DNA from: JABHCC01 sp964444375
Lineage (GTDB): Bacteria; Bacteroidota; Bacteroidia; Bacteroidales; UBA12481
Assembly: GCA_964444375.1 (NCBI GenBank)
Contig: CAYUGX010000002.1
Location: 1 to 52,152, forward strand
Direction of reading: 5' to 3'
DNA length: 52,152 nucleotides
Notes under the pieces: model-generated
Databases searched by the model: none
What the model was told of the DNA's origin: nothing
Seen by the model: only the letters and a program-made list of their open reading frames with translations
Position numbers and translations under genes: made by a program
Shown: one piece after another, positions 8,375 to 17,151 of the stretch
Numbering within the stretch: the first letter of the stretch is position 1
Layout: each line of letters opens with the position of its first letter

Positions 8375-9214
8375 ATGAACAGACGTAAAGCACTCACTAT
8401 TTCAGCAGGGGCCCTACTGGCCGGTGGCGCCGGGGTGGTTACCTTAACCTCAGCATTTAAACCCGAAAACCCACCAGTGCTAACACCAAAAAAGATTGGG
8501 CCTGATGCCACCGAGACAGCTTGGAAATACACCCGCTTAGATCCTGTAACTACTGCTGAACTCGCCTATCAGAGCTACAGTGGTGGAAGTTGCATGTATG
8601 GTGTTTGTACCAGCATTATCTCTCAATTGGGCGAGCACTATGGTGAACCGTATAGCTCATTTCCAGTTCACATGATGAAATACGGACACGGCGGTGTAGG
8701 CGGATCAGGAACGATTTGTGGGGCCTTGAATGGTGCTGCTGCGGTAATGGGATTATTAAACAACAATAAAAAAACCACCGATGCCTTGATAGCTGAGCTA
8801 TTTCATTGGTATGAAAGCAGCGAATTCCCACTATTTGAGCCAGAGGTGCCCGTATCTGATTTTACCCCAGAAGCAACAGTTTCAGAATCGGTGTTGTGCC
8901 ATGCCTCCACAACCAGGTGGGGTAAGCAAACTGGATACAGAATAGACAGCGATGAGCGAAAAGAAAGGTGTCGACGGTTAACGGCTGATGTGGCTGCCAA
9001 AACAGTAGAGGTATTAAACAGCTATTTCGACAGTACTTTTGTGTCTAATACCAATTACAATGAGACCCTCAATGGTTGTATGGCCTGTCATGGAAGTAAA
9101 GGTAAAATGGCCAATACCTCAGGTAAAATGAGTTGTAACTCATGTCATGACAAATCTTTGGGCCATAGATTGTTTGGCGATATCCATTATAAATTAATGA
9201 AAGAGGGGAATTAG
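8375..9214 (+). CDS. Split-Soret cytochrome c-like protein with C_GCAxxG_C_C domain, Tat-exported
   Basis: This 279-residue protein starts with MNRRKALTISAGALLAGG, a Tat-type signal. Residues 60-205 carry the C_GCAxxG_C_C pattern: GGSCMYGVCTSI (Cys73, Cys78), TICGALNGAAAVMG (Cys115), and further cysteines at 175 and 199. The C-terminus has two CxxCH heme c motifs, CMACH (235-239) and CNSCH (254-258). The domain order matches split-Soret cytochrome c described from Desulfovibrio, a periplasmic multiheme electron carrier or redox enzyme. It follows the sulfatase and lyase genes 31 bp downstream. Its last 21 bp overlap the 3' end of the opposing GH97 gene. Why a cytochrome sits with glycan genes is not explained by known pathways. 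Confidence 0.8.
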   Translation: MNRRKALTISAGALLAGGAGVVTLTSAFKPENPPVLTPKKIGPDATETAWKYTRLDPVTTAELAYQSYSGGSCMYGVCTSIISQLGEHYGEPYSSFPVHMMKYGHGGVGGSGTICGALNGAAAVMGLLNNNKKTTDALIAELFHWYESSEFPLFEPEVPVSDFTPEATVSESVLCHASTTRWGKQTGYRIDSDERKERCRRLTADVAAKTVEVLNSYFDSTFVSNTNYNETLNGCMACHGSKGKMANTSGKMSCNSCHDKSLGHRLFGDIHYKLMKEGN

Positions 9215-11092
9215 CTGCAGAGCCAGGCCCTCGTTTGCCTTTATGTGGCGAGTAATGGTCTCGGTACTGATGACCTCAATTTTTTGAATACCAACCCGTG
9301 TTTTGGTTTGTACTTTGAGATCATCATAGTACATGATAGCCTGATAGGCCTGATTGTCATCCAAAAAGTCAAGGGGTATTTCAATATCTCGGGCTTCATT
9401 CCCATTGATTGTTCCCACAAACCAGCGATCTCCTGACTGTCGTGCAATTGTTCCCAATTCGCCCACTTCAGCATGAATCACCTGGGTGTCGTCCCACACC
9501 GTTGGCAAAGCATCAAAAAACGCCAGTTCCGGCACTTCCTCAATAACAGGTGCTGAACCACCAGCACCCCCCTTATTCCGGGGAGAGTCATTTGGTCGGT
9601 CATACCAATAGAGCCACATAAGCGGACTATAAATGCACACCGCCTTTGCTAACTGACTGGCATGTGATCCCATCTTCTCATCCACCCGGGGAGCAAAATA
9701 ACAAACCGTATTATCCGCTCCTCCGGCGATCATACGCGTAAACAAGGTCATAAGGGTGTGTTCATTTGTCGGTGATTCCTCATCCCCACGAATTCCCTCC
9801 TGTGTCATCAGGTTGGGATAAGTACGGGAATATCCGGTAGGCCGGTAATCATCATGAATGCTTAGAACCATTTCATATTCGGCAGCTTTACGAACTGCTT
9901 CATGCATCCAGCTGGTCCATTCCTGATCGCCTGTGCGAACAAATCCATATTTAAGTCCTCTTATTCCCCACGACTTATAGAGGGGAAGAATCTCATCGAG
10001 TTGTTTCTCCAGTGCACGTCTGTTCACGTACAGAATGACCTCGATGTTTTTGCTTTTTGCGTAGCTGATCACCTCAAGTAATTCTAGCGGACCTTTTGAT
10101 CGATCCGGATCAACAGTAATCGTGGTCGCATCAGCTTCATCTAAGTATTCATGTCCGTACCAACCGGCATCGAAATGGATGTACTGAAGATTGTACTTGG
10201 CTGCAAAATCGACGCAGGCCTTTCCTCCCTTGGTGGTGAGTGTCACTTCTCTGATAACTTTACCCGGTTTTAACCAATCGTTGGCCCTTAGCTGATTCTC
10301 TTCATTCAGATTTAAAATCAAGTAATTATTCTCCAGAATTTCTCCAGCACTTTGACCAGCCATTATATATCGCCAGGGAGTTGAAAAAGGGGCTTCACCA
10401 GAATTTACTCCCTTGACACTGACTTTCAGAACACCAGGTTTAGTGGATGCAATGAATTTCATTCGCCCATAGTTGATTTGTGCGGCTTCACCAACGGCAA
10501 TAAACAGATTTTGAACTGATTGGATGAGCAGAGGACGTTCAACCCGGTTTTGAATATCAGTTGGTTTACGCTTGGAAATGTGACCTTGTGACATCTCAGT
10601 TACCCAAACATCGGCATTTGGATCAATGGCAAACTCAGTATGTTCATCAATCACACTAATTTGATCTCCATCTGTCAAGACATACCTGAAAGCCACACCT
10701 TCATTGTAGGCTCTAATAATCAAAGTTAACAAGCTTTGGCCCTGCTTTGACCGGCCTAACTGAATGCATGTTTCATTATAGTTTTCAGGATACTCAGACC
10801 GTTCCCCATATGGAGGCCTCCAGCTTGTTGATACCGACCGGGTCTCTATTCTTTGGAAAAACAGATTTCCCCCAATCACTTGCGGGCCATCCACCACAAC
10901 ACCTAGTTCTGAAGGGTGAATAATTTCATGGCCATTATACAGCACCTTGTATTGGAGCAAAGTGTCCGGTTCCTTGTTCACCAGAACAAAATGATATCGT
11001 CCATCAGGGCTGGCAACTTCAATTTCGCCCTTTGAGCGCGAGTTACAGTTGAAAAATAGTAAAGTAATGATGATCAGGAGGATGTTTCTCAT
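9194..11092 (-). CDS. Glycoside hydrolase family 97 lipoprotein (SusB-like fold)
   Basis: This 632-residue protein has a lipoprotein signal ending FFNC (Cys16). The N-terminal beta-sandwich begins VASPDGRYHFVL (27-38). The (beta/alpha)8 barrel contains LQYIHFDAGWYGHEY (302-316), the segment IHDDYRPTGYSRTYPN (412-427) and TQEGIRGDEE (430-439). Family members hydrolyse alpha-glucosides or alpha-galactosides. By eye, E432 and E438 align with the calcium-binding and acid glutamates of SusB (E526, E532). The retaining nucleophile position is Gly383 (KYGF), and the SusB base E508 position is Asp414. Mechanism and sugar are therefore uncertain. It is monocistronic and its stop overlaps the convergent cytochrome gene by 21 bp. 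Confidence 0.9.
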   Translation of the reverse strand: MRNILLIIITLLFFNCNSRSKGEIEVASPDGRYHFVLVNKEPDTLLQYKVLYNGHEIIHPSELGVVVDGPQVIGGNLFFQRIETRSVSTSWRPPYGERSEYPENYNETCIQLGRSKQGQSLLTLIIRAYNEGVAFRYVLTDGDQISVIDEHTEFAIDPNADVWVTEMSQGHISKRKPTDIQNRVERPLLIQSVQNLFIAVGEAAQINYGRMKFIASTKPGVLKVSVKGVNSGEAPFSTPWRYIMAGQSAGEILENNYLILNLNEENQLRANDWLKPGKVIREVTLTTKGGKACVDFAAKYNLQYIHFDAGWYGHEYLDEADATTITVDPDRSKGPLELLEVISYAKSKNIEVILYVNRRALEKQLDEILPLYKSWGIRGLKYGFVRTGDQEWTSWMHEAVRKAAEYEMVLSIHDDYRPTGYSRTYPNLMTQEGIRGDEESPTNEHTLMTLFTRMIAGGADNTVCYFAPRVDEKMGSHASQLAKAVCIYSPLMWLYWYDRPNDSPRNKGGAGGSAPVIEEVPELAFFDALPTVWDDTQVIHAEVGELGTIARQSGDRWFVGTINGNEARDIEIPLDFLDDNQAYQAIMYYDDLKVQTKTRVGIQKIEVISTETITRHIKANEGLALQLIPLFH

Positions 11093-11170
11093 AATTCTAA
11101 TCTTCAGTCAATTTTGGCTTGGTATAATTGTTCTTAGACCTACGAATTTGCAACTATTTTCTCGATCAGC

Positions 11171-11268
11171 CTCGCCTCTCGCCTCTCGCCTCTCGCCTTT
11201 CGCCTTTCGCCTCTCGCCTTTCGCCTTTCGCCTCTCGCCTCTCGCCTCTCGCCTCTCGTCTTCCGTCT
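11171..11268. repeat. Heptanucleotide tandem repeat (CTCGCCT/TTCGCCT), about 13-14 units
   Basis: Twelve consecutive 7-bp units alternate between CTCGCCT (8 copies) and TTCGCCT (4 copies), followed by two decayed units (CTCGTCT, TCCGTCT). The tract lies in the 333-bp gene-free gap between the divergent GH97 (start 11092) and the secreted protein at 11426. Open frames that run through it are artefacts of the repeat. The rest of the gap holds a second 7-bp-phased tract at 11337-11367 and no gene that I can support. Confidence 0.95.
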
Positions 11269-11336
11269 CCTCAAAATGGCATTTCCTTCGGAAGCGATAT
11301 CATTTTCAAGGAGACAATCACTTCCACCTTAGTCTA

Positions 11337-11367
11337 CCCAAAACCCAAAACCCAGAACCCCGCTCCC
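11337..11367. repeat. 7-bp-phased CCC tract
   Basis: CCC occurs at 11337, 11344, 11351, 11358 and 11365, exactly every 7 bp, with variable A/G/T-rich spacers (CCCAAAA, CCCAAAA, CCCAGAA and so on). It is about 70 bp from the CTCGCCT array and 59 bp before the start of the next gene. It looks like a diverged relative of the same repeat type. Confidence 0.75.
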
Positions 11368-11425
11368 TACACCTTGCTCTTCGGTCCAGTTTTCCTACCT
11401 TTAACGGAAAAGCAAAACCAAAACT

Positions 11426-12067
11426 ATGAAAAAGTACTTTTGTCTCCTGATCCTGGTTGCCATCTCTACTAACCTGCATGCCCAGCAAACCAAAAAATAC
11501 AACAATAAAGCCGTTGGTTTTTCATTTGATTACCCTGCTGGAGTTAAGCTGTTGAAGAGCAATGAGTATAGTAACGATCGAAGCAATTATTATATTAAAG
11601 TCTCTATCCAAAACATTGGAGAAAAGCTACATCCCGGGGACTTTAATAAAGAGCAAGCAATGAAAACGATTTCTGAACTAACCTCAGGTAAATATGGTGA
11701 AGAATATGATTGGGCATTACAATCTTCAAAAAAGGTTCGGTCAATTGGGTTTTTATTTGCCCAGGATTACATGGTCACAGGTCGCTTTGATGTCTGCGAT
11801 GTGGCATTGGAACGATCTGTGCTCTTTTTCTTTAACAACAAACAAATTGTTATTACCAGCTATGGATCAGTCGTAAAACTCAGGGCGACTATGTCTGAAT
11901 TCTTCAAAAAAGACAAAGCCAATTGCGGAGATGACCTGTTGTGGAACATGGATAGGATTGACGAATTCATATACTTGTTAGATAAGGGCAAAGCATCGAA
12001 GGAGATTCAGGATTGGTATGATGGCTTCGATGAGATTGTGGAGTCGATCATTTTTGCCCACCGCTAA
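11426..12067 (+). CDS. Secreted protein of unknown function (PsbP/DUF1795-like opening)
   Basis: The protein has 213 residues with a classical signal peptide MKKYFCLLILVAISTNLHAQ and cleavage after AQ. The mature part begins YNNKAVGFSFDYPAGVKLLK, which recalls the 'gFsf.yP..w' opening of PsbP-like domains. The remainder is mixed beta/alpha with no catalytic motif that I can identify. It is followed 76 bp later by another small secreted protein and then an HD hydrolase, all on the plus strand. I do not recognise a function. Confidence 0.65.
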   Translation: MKKYFCLLILVAISTNLHAQQTKKYNNKAVGFSFDYPAGVKLLKSNEYSNDRSNYYIKVSIQNIGEKLHPGDFNKEQAMKTISELTSGKYGEEYDWALQSSKKVRSIGFLFAQDYMVTGRFDVCDVALERSVLFFFNNKQIVITSYGSVVKLRATMSEFFKKDKANCGDDLLWNMDRIDEFIYLLDKGKASKEIQDWYDGFDEIVESIIFAHR

Positions 12068-12143
12068 TGGTGAGATTGGATCATTGAATATCAGTTCAAC
12101 GTCCGCTTTTTTTATTTTTAGAGATAACCAAATACCTGACACT

Positions 12144-12623
12144 ATGAAGAATGATAGTAAGTTTACTGTAAGATTATTCCTGCTGGTCATGATAGTGACT
12201 ATCGGGGTTTGCCCTTCTATGGGCCAAAAGAAAGATCCGGTAGAGTTGATCGGGACCTGGACGGGTGGGGTTGTAGATATTACCATTCGCACAAAAGAAT
12301 CAAGGAAGAAATTCAATTTCACAAAAGGAGAGGGTGCCATCACATTTACCATCAACAAGGATTTCAGCGTGGATGGTCGAATTGGTAAAACAGAATTCAA
12401 GGGAGCAAAACTGAAAAAGAATTGGGGAAATCCTGAGAAAACAGGCGTTGCCTATATCGTTGTTTGCGGACCGGTGGGAAAAATATTTGATCTGGACCCA
12501 TTGGAGAAAAAGAAGGTTGAATTGTGGTTGGGTCCTCTAAAGGAAGGAATGGAATCAAGTATGCGATATACCGAACGAGGGGCATATTTTCCAATGGCTG
12601 GTGTAGTTTTTAAGAAAGAATAA
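12144..12623 (+). CDS. Small secreted beta-rich protein, unknown function
   Basis: The protein has 159 residues from the ATG at 12144. The longer open frame from 12018 overlaps the previous gene and lacks signal character until this Met. The signal peptide runs MKNDSKFTVRLFLLVMIVTIGVCPSMGQ. The mature part starts with PVELIGTWTGGVVDI, a lipocalin-like 'GtW.g' opening, and is predicted all-beta and Lys-rich. It ends only a few bases before the heptad-phased GGG pair and the HD-hydrolase frame. No function can be assigned. Confidence 0.6.
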   Translation: MKNDSKFTVRLFLLVMIVTIGVCPSMGQKKDPVELIGTWTGGVVDITIRTKESRKKFNFTKGEGAITFTINKDFSVDGRIGKTEFKGAKLKKNWGNPEKTGVAYIVVCGPVGKIFDLDPLEKKKVELWLGPLKEGMESSMRYTERGAYFPMAGVVFKKE

Positions 12624-12628
12624 GGCTT

Positions 12629-12638
12629 GGGACTCGGG
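12629..12638. repeat. Minimal 7-bp-phased GGG pair
   Basis: GGG at 12629 and 12636 in TTGGGACTCGGGAC is spaced exactly 7 bp. It shares GGGACTC with the complement of the tract at 32287-32300. It lies between a stop codon and the next gene. Two units alone could be chance; I list it because of the family seen elsewhere in the window. Confidence 0.35.
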
Positions 12639-12671
12639 ACAATAGGAAAAGAAGTATTAAAATGGGTTGTT

Positions 12672-13331
12672 TTGAATGATCAGCAGCGTGAAGTGGTAGT
12701 GCGAACCGAAACATTTGTAAAGGATCGCTTACATGGTGCCGATAGTGGTCACGATTGGTGGCATATTTACCGAGTGGTGAAGCTGGCCAGAACAATTGCC
12801 AAAGAAGAAAAGGTCAATCAGTTTGTGGTCGAACTCAGTGCGCTGTTACACGATATTGCCGATGCCAAGTTCCACAACGGGGATGAATCTATCGGTCCTG
12901 AAACAGCCCGGTTTTTTCTGGAGCAACAAGGACTTGATCATGAGATTGTGGAGCATGTTGTTTCAATCATCACCCACATGTCTTTCAGGAAAGAGATCAG
13001 CGGCTCGACCTTCCGGTCACCTGAATTTGATGTTGTACAGGATGCAGATCGTCTGGATGCTATTGGTGCAATAGGTATAGCCCGGGCTTTCAGCTATGGC
13101 GGTTATAAGAGACACATGCTATACGATCCCCATATCAAGCCTGTGAAAAATCCGACAGGCAATCATTATAAGAAGATTAATGGACCCACCATTAATCATT
13201 TTTATGAAAAGCTGTTAACCTTAAAAGATCGCATGAAAACGGCTACTGGACGGGCCCTCGCAGAGCGAAGGCATGATTATATGATTGGGTTTTTAAATGA
13301 GTTTTATCGAGAATGGGAGGGGGAATTCTGA
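12672..13331 (+). CDS. HD-domain phosphohydrolase (YedJ-like)
   Basis: The protein has 219 residues if started at the TTG at 12672 (LNDQQREVVVRTETFV), which lines up with the usual N-terminus of the family. The frame can be extended to a TTG at 12627, but that region is the heptad-phased sequence. Metal-binding elements are GHDWWHIYRV (first His), ALLHDIADAKF (HD pair) and the distal VQDADRLDAIGAIG (Asp). These are the H...HD...D ligands of metal-dependent phosphohydrolases acting on nucleotides or other phosphates in the cytoplasm. Substrate unknown. No ATG start is available, which makes the exact start uncertain. Confidence 0.85.
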   Translation: MNDQQREVVVRTETFVKDRLHGADSGHDWWHIYRVVKLARTIAKEEKVNQFVVELSALLHDIADAKFHNGDESIGPETARFFLEQQGLDHEIVEHVVSIITHMSFRKEISGSTFRSPEFDVVQDADRLDAIGAIGIARAFSYGGYKRHMLYDPHIKPVKNPTGNHYKKINGPTINHFYEKLLTLKDRMKTATGRALAERRHDYMIGFLNEFYREWEGEF

Positions 13332-13406
13332 AACACTTTAATTACCGAGGACATGCTAAATATTCTAAATGCCATCAATTATTAAAACCATAGATATCAA
13401 ATACAG

Positions 13407-15890
13407 ATGACCTGCAGTCGTAAAAACAAAACATCTCTTTCCATTGCTTTTTTGTTTCTGCTTAGCATTTTCCCAACAAACTTATGGTCAAATGATATCG
13501 CTGATAGAATTGACAAGAAGGAGTTTGATCCGGGTACACTGATGTGGTACAAGGAGCCGGCAGATAAATGGGAGAATGCGCTACCCGTGGGAAACGGAAG
13601 GCTCGGAGGTATGATCTTCGGTAGTGTTGACGAGGAGAGAATACAACTCAATGAAGACACCTACTATTCAGGTGGACCATACAGTCAGGTAGTTAAAGGC
13701 GGTTACAAAGTACTACCCGAGATTCAAAAGTTGCTCTTCGAAGGAAAACCGTTAAAAGCGCATAAACTTTTCGGAAGGCATTTGATGGGATATCCTGTTG
13801 AGCAACAAAAGTATCAGTGCCTTGGCAATTTACATTTATTCTTCAAGCACGGTAAGGATAAAACCAACTATAAAAGATGGCTGGATCTCAGTACAGGCAT
13901 CTCAGGATCAAGCTTTGAAATTGATGGTGTAAACTACACTCGAGAAGTACTTTCCTCACACCCCGATCAGGTAATTGCAATCAGGCTAACGGCAAGCCAA
14001 CCGGGCATGATTTCATTTGAGGCAGAATTGAGAGGAACCAGAAACACTGAGCACTCTAACTACGGAACAGACTATTTCAGAATGGATGGAGAAGGAACCA
14101 ACCAACTGGTACTTAGAGGAAGATCTGCCGATTACCTGGGTATTGAGAGCAAACTGCGTTATGAAGCAAGGGCCCGTTTTGATACTGAAGGTGGAAAAAT
14201 CTCCAGGGACGATAGCAAGATAAAAATTGAAAATGCTGATGCAGTTACCATATTTTTTGTTGCCGCTACCAATTTTGTCAATTATAAGGATGTCAGTGCG
14301 GATGAAGCTTTAAAGGTAATGGAGTGCTTCAATGCTCTCGGTGACAAGAAATATGCTCAGGTTAGTGTAGACGCTATACAAGAATATCAAAGCTATTTTA
14401 ATCGAGTAAAACTCAACCTGGAAACTACTCCAAATTCTTTTCTACCTACTGATATTAGAATGATAAATCCCGATCCGCAAATGGCTGCCCTGACATATCA
14501 ATTTGGGAGGTTCCTGCTGATTGCTTCAAGCCGACCTGGAACTCAGCCTGCAAACTTGCAGGGCATCTGGAATAAAAGTGAAAATCCTTGGTGGGATGCC
14601 AAATACACCACCAACATCAATACACAAATGAATTATTGGCCTGTGGAATCCGCCAATCTTTCGGAAATGCATGATCCACTTTTTAAAATGATTGAGGAGC
14701 TGACGGATGAAGGATCTCAAGTAGCTAGAGAGCATTACGGAGCCAATGGTTGGGTTTTTCACCAAAATACTGACTTGTGGAGAACGGCAGCACCAATGGA
14801 TGGGGCTCAGTGGGGAACTTTTACCGTAGGTGGAGCATGGTTGGTCACCCACATGTGGGAACACTACCTGTACAATTTGGATCTAGCATTCCTGGAAAGG
14901 ATTTACCCAACGATGAAAGGATGTGTTGAATTCTTTATGGATTTTCTAATTGAGCACCCAAATGGAAAGTGGTTGGTAACCAGTCCTTCTTCCTCTCCTG
15001 AAAATCCACCGAAAGCACCTGGATACGAATACTTCTATGATGAAGTAGTGGGATTCTACTACTTCACCACCATTTGTTATGGTGCCACCATCGACATGCA
15101 AATTCTGAAAGACTTATTTGCCTATTATACTGAAGCCGCTGATATACTTGGAAAAGACAAAGAGTTTGCATCCGAGGTTATGAATGCAAGGAAACGACTG
15201 GTTCCATCGCTAATAGGGAAAAACGGCAACTTGCAGGAATGGGTCGAGGATTACGATCAGCTTGAAGAAAGCCATCGACACTTTTCCCATCTGTATGGAC
15301 TCTATCCTGGAAATGTATTGTCGGCTAAACAAACACCAGAGCTTGTTGAACCCATAAAAAACGTCCTCAATCAGCGAGGTGATGGCGGACTGGGTTTCTC
15401 AAGAACTTGGAAGATGTCGTTGTGGGCCAGGCTTTATGATGCAGAAAGGGCTCTATCTATTTACAAAGGCTATCTCAAAGAACAATGTCATAAATCCCTT
15501 TTTGCCATGGGTGGCAGCAACATTGATGTTATTCTTGTCGAGGGAGCACTTGGAGCTTCTGCTGGCATTACAGAAATGGTTGTGCAATCTCACGAAGGAG
15601 TAATCGATCTCTTACCAGCTTTACCCAATGAATGGAGTTCCGGAGAATTTGAAGGAGTATGTGTACGGGGTGGATTTGAACTTAACTTTGGCTGGAAGGA
15701 TAAGAAAATAACCTTCCTTGAAATAAAATCAAAGGCTGGAAAACCCTGTAAAATTCTCACTGAAGGCGTTTTCAAGGTAATGGACAATAAAACAGAAATC
15801 AAAACCAATCGAAACAAAGACGGTACTTTTCAATTCGAAACCACTGAAGGTAAAACTTACCAAGTAATAAGTATCGGTCCATCACATTAA
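13407..15890 (+). CDS. Glycoside hydrolase family 95 (alpha-L-fucosidase type)
   Basis: The protein has 827 residues with signal peptide MTCSRKNKTSLSIAFLFLLS up to about residue 28. The N-terminal domain has WENALPVGNGRLGGMIFG (55-72) and IQLNEDTYYSGGP (79-91). The (alpha/alpha)6 barrel has NLQGIWNKS (383-391), TTNINTQMNYW (401-411), NGWVFHQNTDLWR (447-459) and SPSSSPEN (526-533). N403/N405 and E532 correspond by pattern to the two Asn that position water and the acid Glu of AfcA 1,2-alpha-L-fucosidase. The C-terminal FQIDGNFG motif of the family is diverged to SNIDVILVEG here. Length is typical. GH95 also contains alpha-galactosidases, so fucose is probable, not certain. An MFS transporter follows after 21 bp. 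Confidence 0.92.
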   Translation: MTCSRKNKTSLSIAFLFLLSIFPTNLWSNDIADRIDKKEFDPGTLMWYKEPADKWENALPVGNGRLGGMIFGSVDEERIQLNEDTYYSGGPYSQVVKGGYKVLPEIQKLLFEGKPLKAHKLFGRHLMGYPVEQQKYQCLGNLHLFFKHGKDKTNYKRWLDLSTGISGSSFEIDGVNYTREVLSSHPDQVIAIRLTASQPGMISFEAELRGTRNTEHSNYGTDYFRMDGEGTNQLVLRGRSADYLGIESKLRYEARARFDTEGGKISRDDSKIKIENADAVTIFFVAATNFVNYKDVSADEALKVMECFNALGDKKYAQVSVDAIQEYQSYFNRVKLNLETTPNSFLPTDIRMINPDPQMAALTYQFGRFLLIASSRPGTQPANLQGIWNKSENPWWDAKYTTNINTQMNYWPVESANLSEMHDPLFKMIEELTDEGSQVAREHYGANGWVFHQNTDLWRTAAPMDGAQWGTFTVGGAWLVTHMWEHYLYNLDLAFLERIYPTMKGCVEFFMDFLIEHPNGKWLVTSPSSSPENPPKAPGYEYFYDEVVGFYYFTTICYGATIDMQILKDLFAYYTEAADILGKDKEFASEVMNARKRLVPSLIGKNGNLQEWVEDYDQLEESHRHFSHLYGLYPGNVLSAKQTPELVEPIKNVLNQRGDGGLGFSRTWKMSLWARLYDAERALSIYKGYLKEQCHKSLFAMGGSNIDVILVEGALGASAGITEMVVQSHEGVIDLLPALPNEWSSGEFEGVCVRGGFELNFGWKDKKITFLEIKSKAGKPCKILTEGVFKVMDNKTEIKTNRNKDGTFQFETTEGKTYQVISIGPSH

Positions 15891-15911
15891 TAGATTAACC
15901 ACATTGGTACC

Positions 15912-17114
15912 TTGAAAGTCCCTAAACGAATATTGCCTGTAATTGTGTTTTCACAATTTTGTTGCACCTCGCTATGGTTTGCTTCAAATGGGGTGATGGA
16001 TGACCTTGTGGTTAATTTTCACTTTGATGAAAGTGCGTTGGGCCACTTGACCTCAGCCGTTCAATTCGGATTTATATCGGGCACCTTACTTTTCGCACTA
16101 TTAACCATTGCTGATCGATTTTCTCCATCCAAAGTATTCCTGATAAGTGCGCTAATTGGGGCTTTATTTAATGCTGGCGCTATGTGGGAAGGCAATGATT
16201 TCGCAAGTTTACTTGCGCTTCGCTTTTTCACAGGATTTTTTCTTGCAGGCATCTACCCGGTCGGAATGAAAATTGCCGCTGACTATTATGAAAGAGATCT
16301 TGGAAAGTCACTCGGATTTCTAGTTGGCGCTTTAGTCGTAGGTACAGCCTTTCCGCATCTGCTAAAGGGTTTTACTGAAACTCTACCCTGGAAGCTTGTG
16401 ATAATAGGCACTTCCTCGCTGGCCGTCATAGGTGGATTGCTCATGTATGTTTTGGTTCCTAATGGTCCTCATCGAAAAGCCAGTCAAAAACTAGACCTAA
16501 CGGCCTTTTTTAAGGTGTTTAATACACGAGATTTTCGATCAGCTGCATTCGGGTATTTTGGCCATATGTGGGAATTATATGCTTTCTGGGCCTTTGTCCC
16601 TGTTATGTTATCAACATACCGGGTTATGCATCCTGAGTCATTCCTTAACGTTCCCTTTCTATCGTTTTTAATAATCGGGATGGGTGGCGTTGCATGCGTA
16701 ATCGGGGCCTATCTTTCAATGAATAAGGGTGCAAAACGAACAGCTTCTATTGCTTTACTTCTATCATGCCTCTGTTGCATCGTATCTCCTCTCATTTTTA
16801 CTTTTGTATCCCCAATACTCTTAATAGGATTTCTCTTATTCTGGGGAATGGTTGTAATAGCCGATTCACCATTATTCTCAACGCTGGTGGCTCAAAATGC
16901 TCCGACAGAAACAAAAGGAACAGCTCTTACCATTGTAAACTGTATTGGCTTTTCCATAACAATAATCAGCATTCAAATTCTGACTATTTTGAGTGATGTT
17001 ATGAATCCAATGTATATTTATGTAGTATTAGCCGTAGGGCCACTGCTGGGATTATTAGCTCTATTTGAAAGCAGAAAAACAAAGCGGCCTTCAACAAGAG
17101 CTAAAGCCAATTAA
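15912..17114 (+). CDS. MFS transporter, probable sugar permease
   Basis: The protein has 400 residues, read from a TTG at 15912 because no ATG precedes the first membrane helix. It has about 12 hydrophobic segments, with family-type motifs in loop 2-3 (ADRFSPSKVFLIS) and helices 4-5 (LRFFTGFFLAGIYPVGMKIAADYY). It lies 21 bp after GH95 and 37 bp before a mutarotase-like lipoprotein, so a single transcript is likely. Inner-membrane uptake of the sugar released by GH95 is inferred from context alone. Sequence gives the superfamily, not the substrate. Confidence 0.85.
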   Translation: MKVPKRILPVIVFSQFCCTSLWFASNGVMDDLVVNFHFDESALGHLTSAVQFGFISGTLLFALLTIADRFSPSKVFLISALIGALFNAGAMWEGNDFASLLALRFFTGFFLAGIYPVGMKIAADYYERDLGKSLGFLVGALVVGTAFPHLLKGFTETLPWKLVIIGTSSLAVIGGLLMYVLVPNGPHRKASQKLDLTAFFKVFNTRDFRSAAFGYFGHMWELYAFWAFVPVMLSTYRVMHPESFLNVPFLSFLIIGMGGVACVIGAYLSMNKGAKRTASIALLLSCLCCIVSPLIFTFVSPILLIGFLLFWGMVVIADSPLFSTLVAQNAPTETKGTALTIVNCIGFSITIISIQILTILSDVMNPMYIYVVLAVGPLLGLLALFESRKTKRPSTRAKAN

Positions 17115-17151
17115 GATTGATTTTAGCTATAGTCTTTGAACCTTTCAAGTA

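Noticed and set aside
11171..11268. CRISPR-like repeat array
   Set aside because: Units are 7 bp and contiguous with no spacers, so it is a tandem repeat, not a CRISPR.
11049..11472. Open frames of 126 and 114 codons through the CTCGCCT repeat
   Set aside because: Their repeated SPLASRL/SPFAFRL residues come only from the tandem DNA repeat, and no start or domain supports them.
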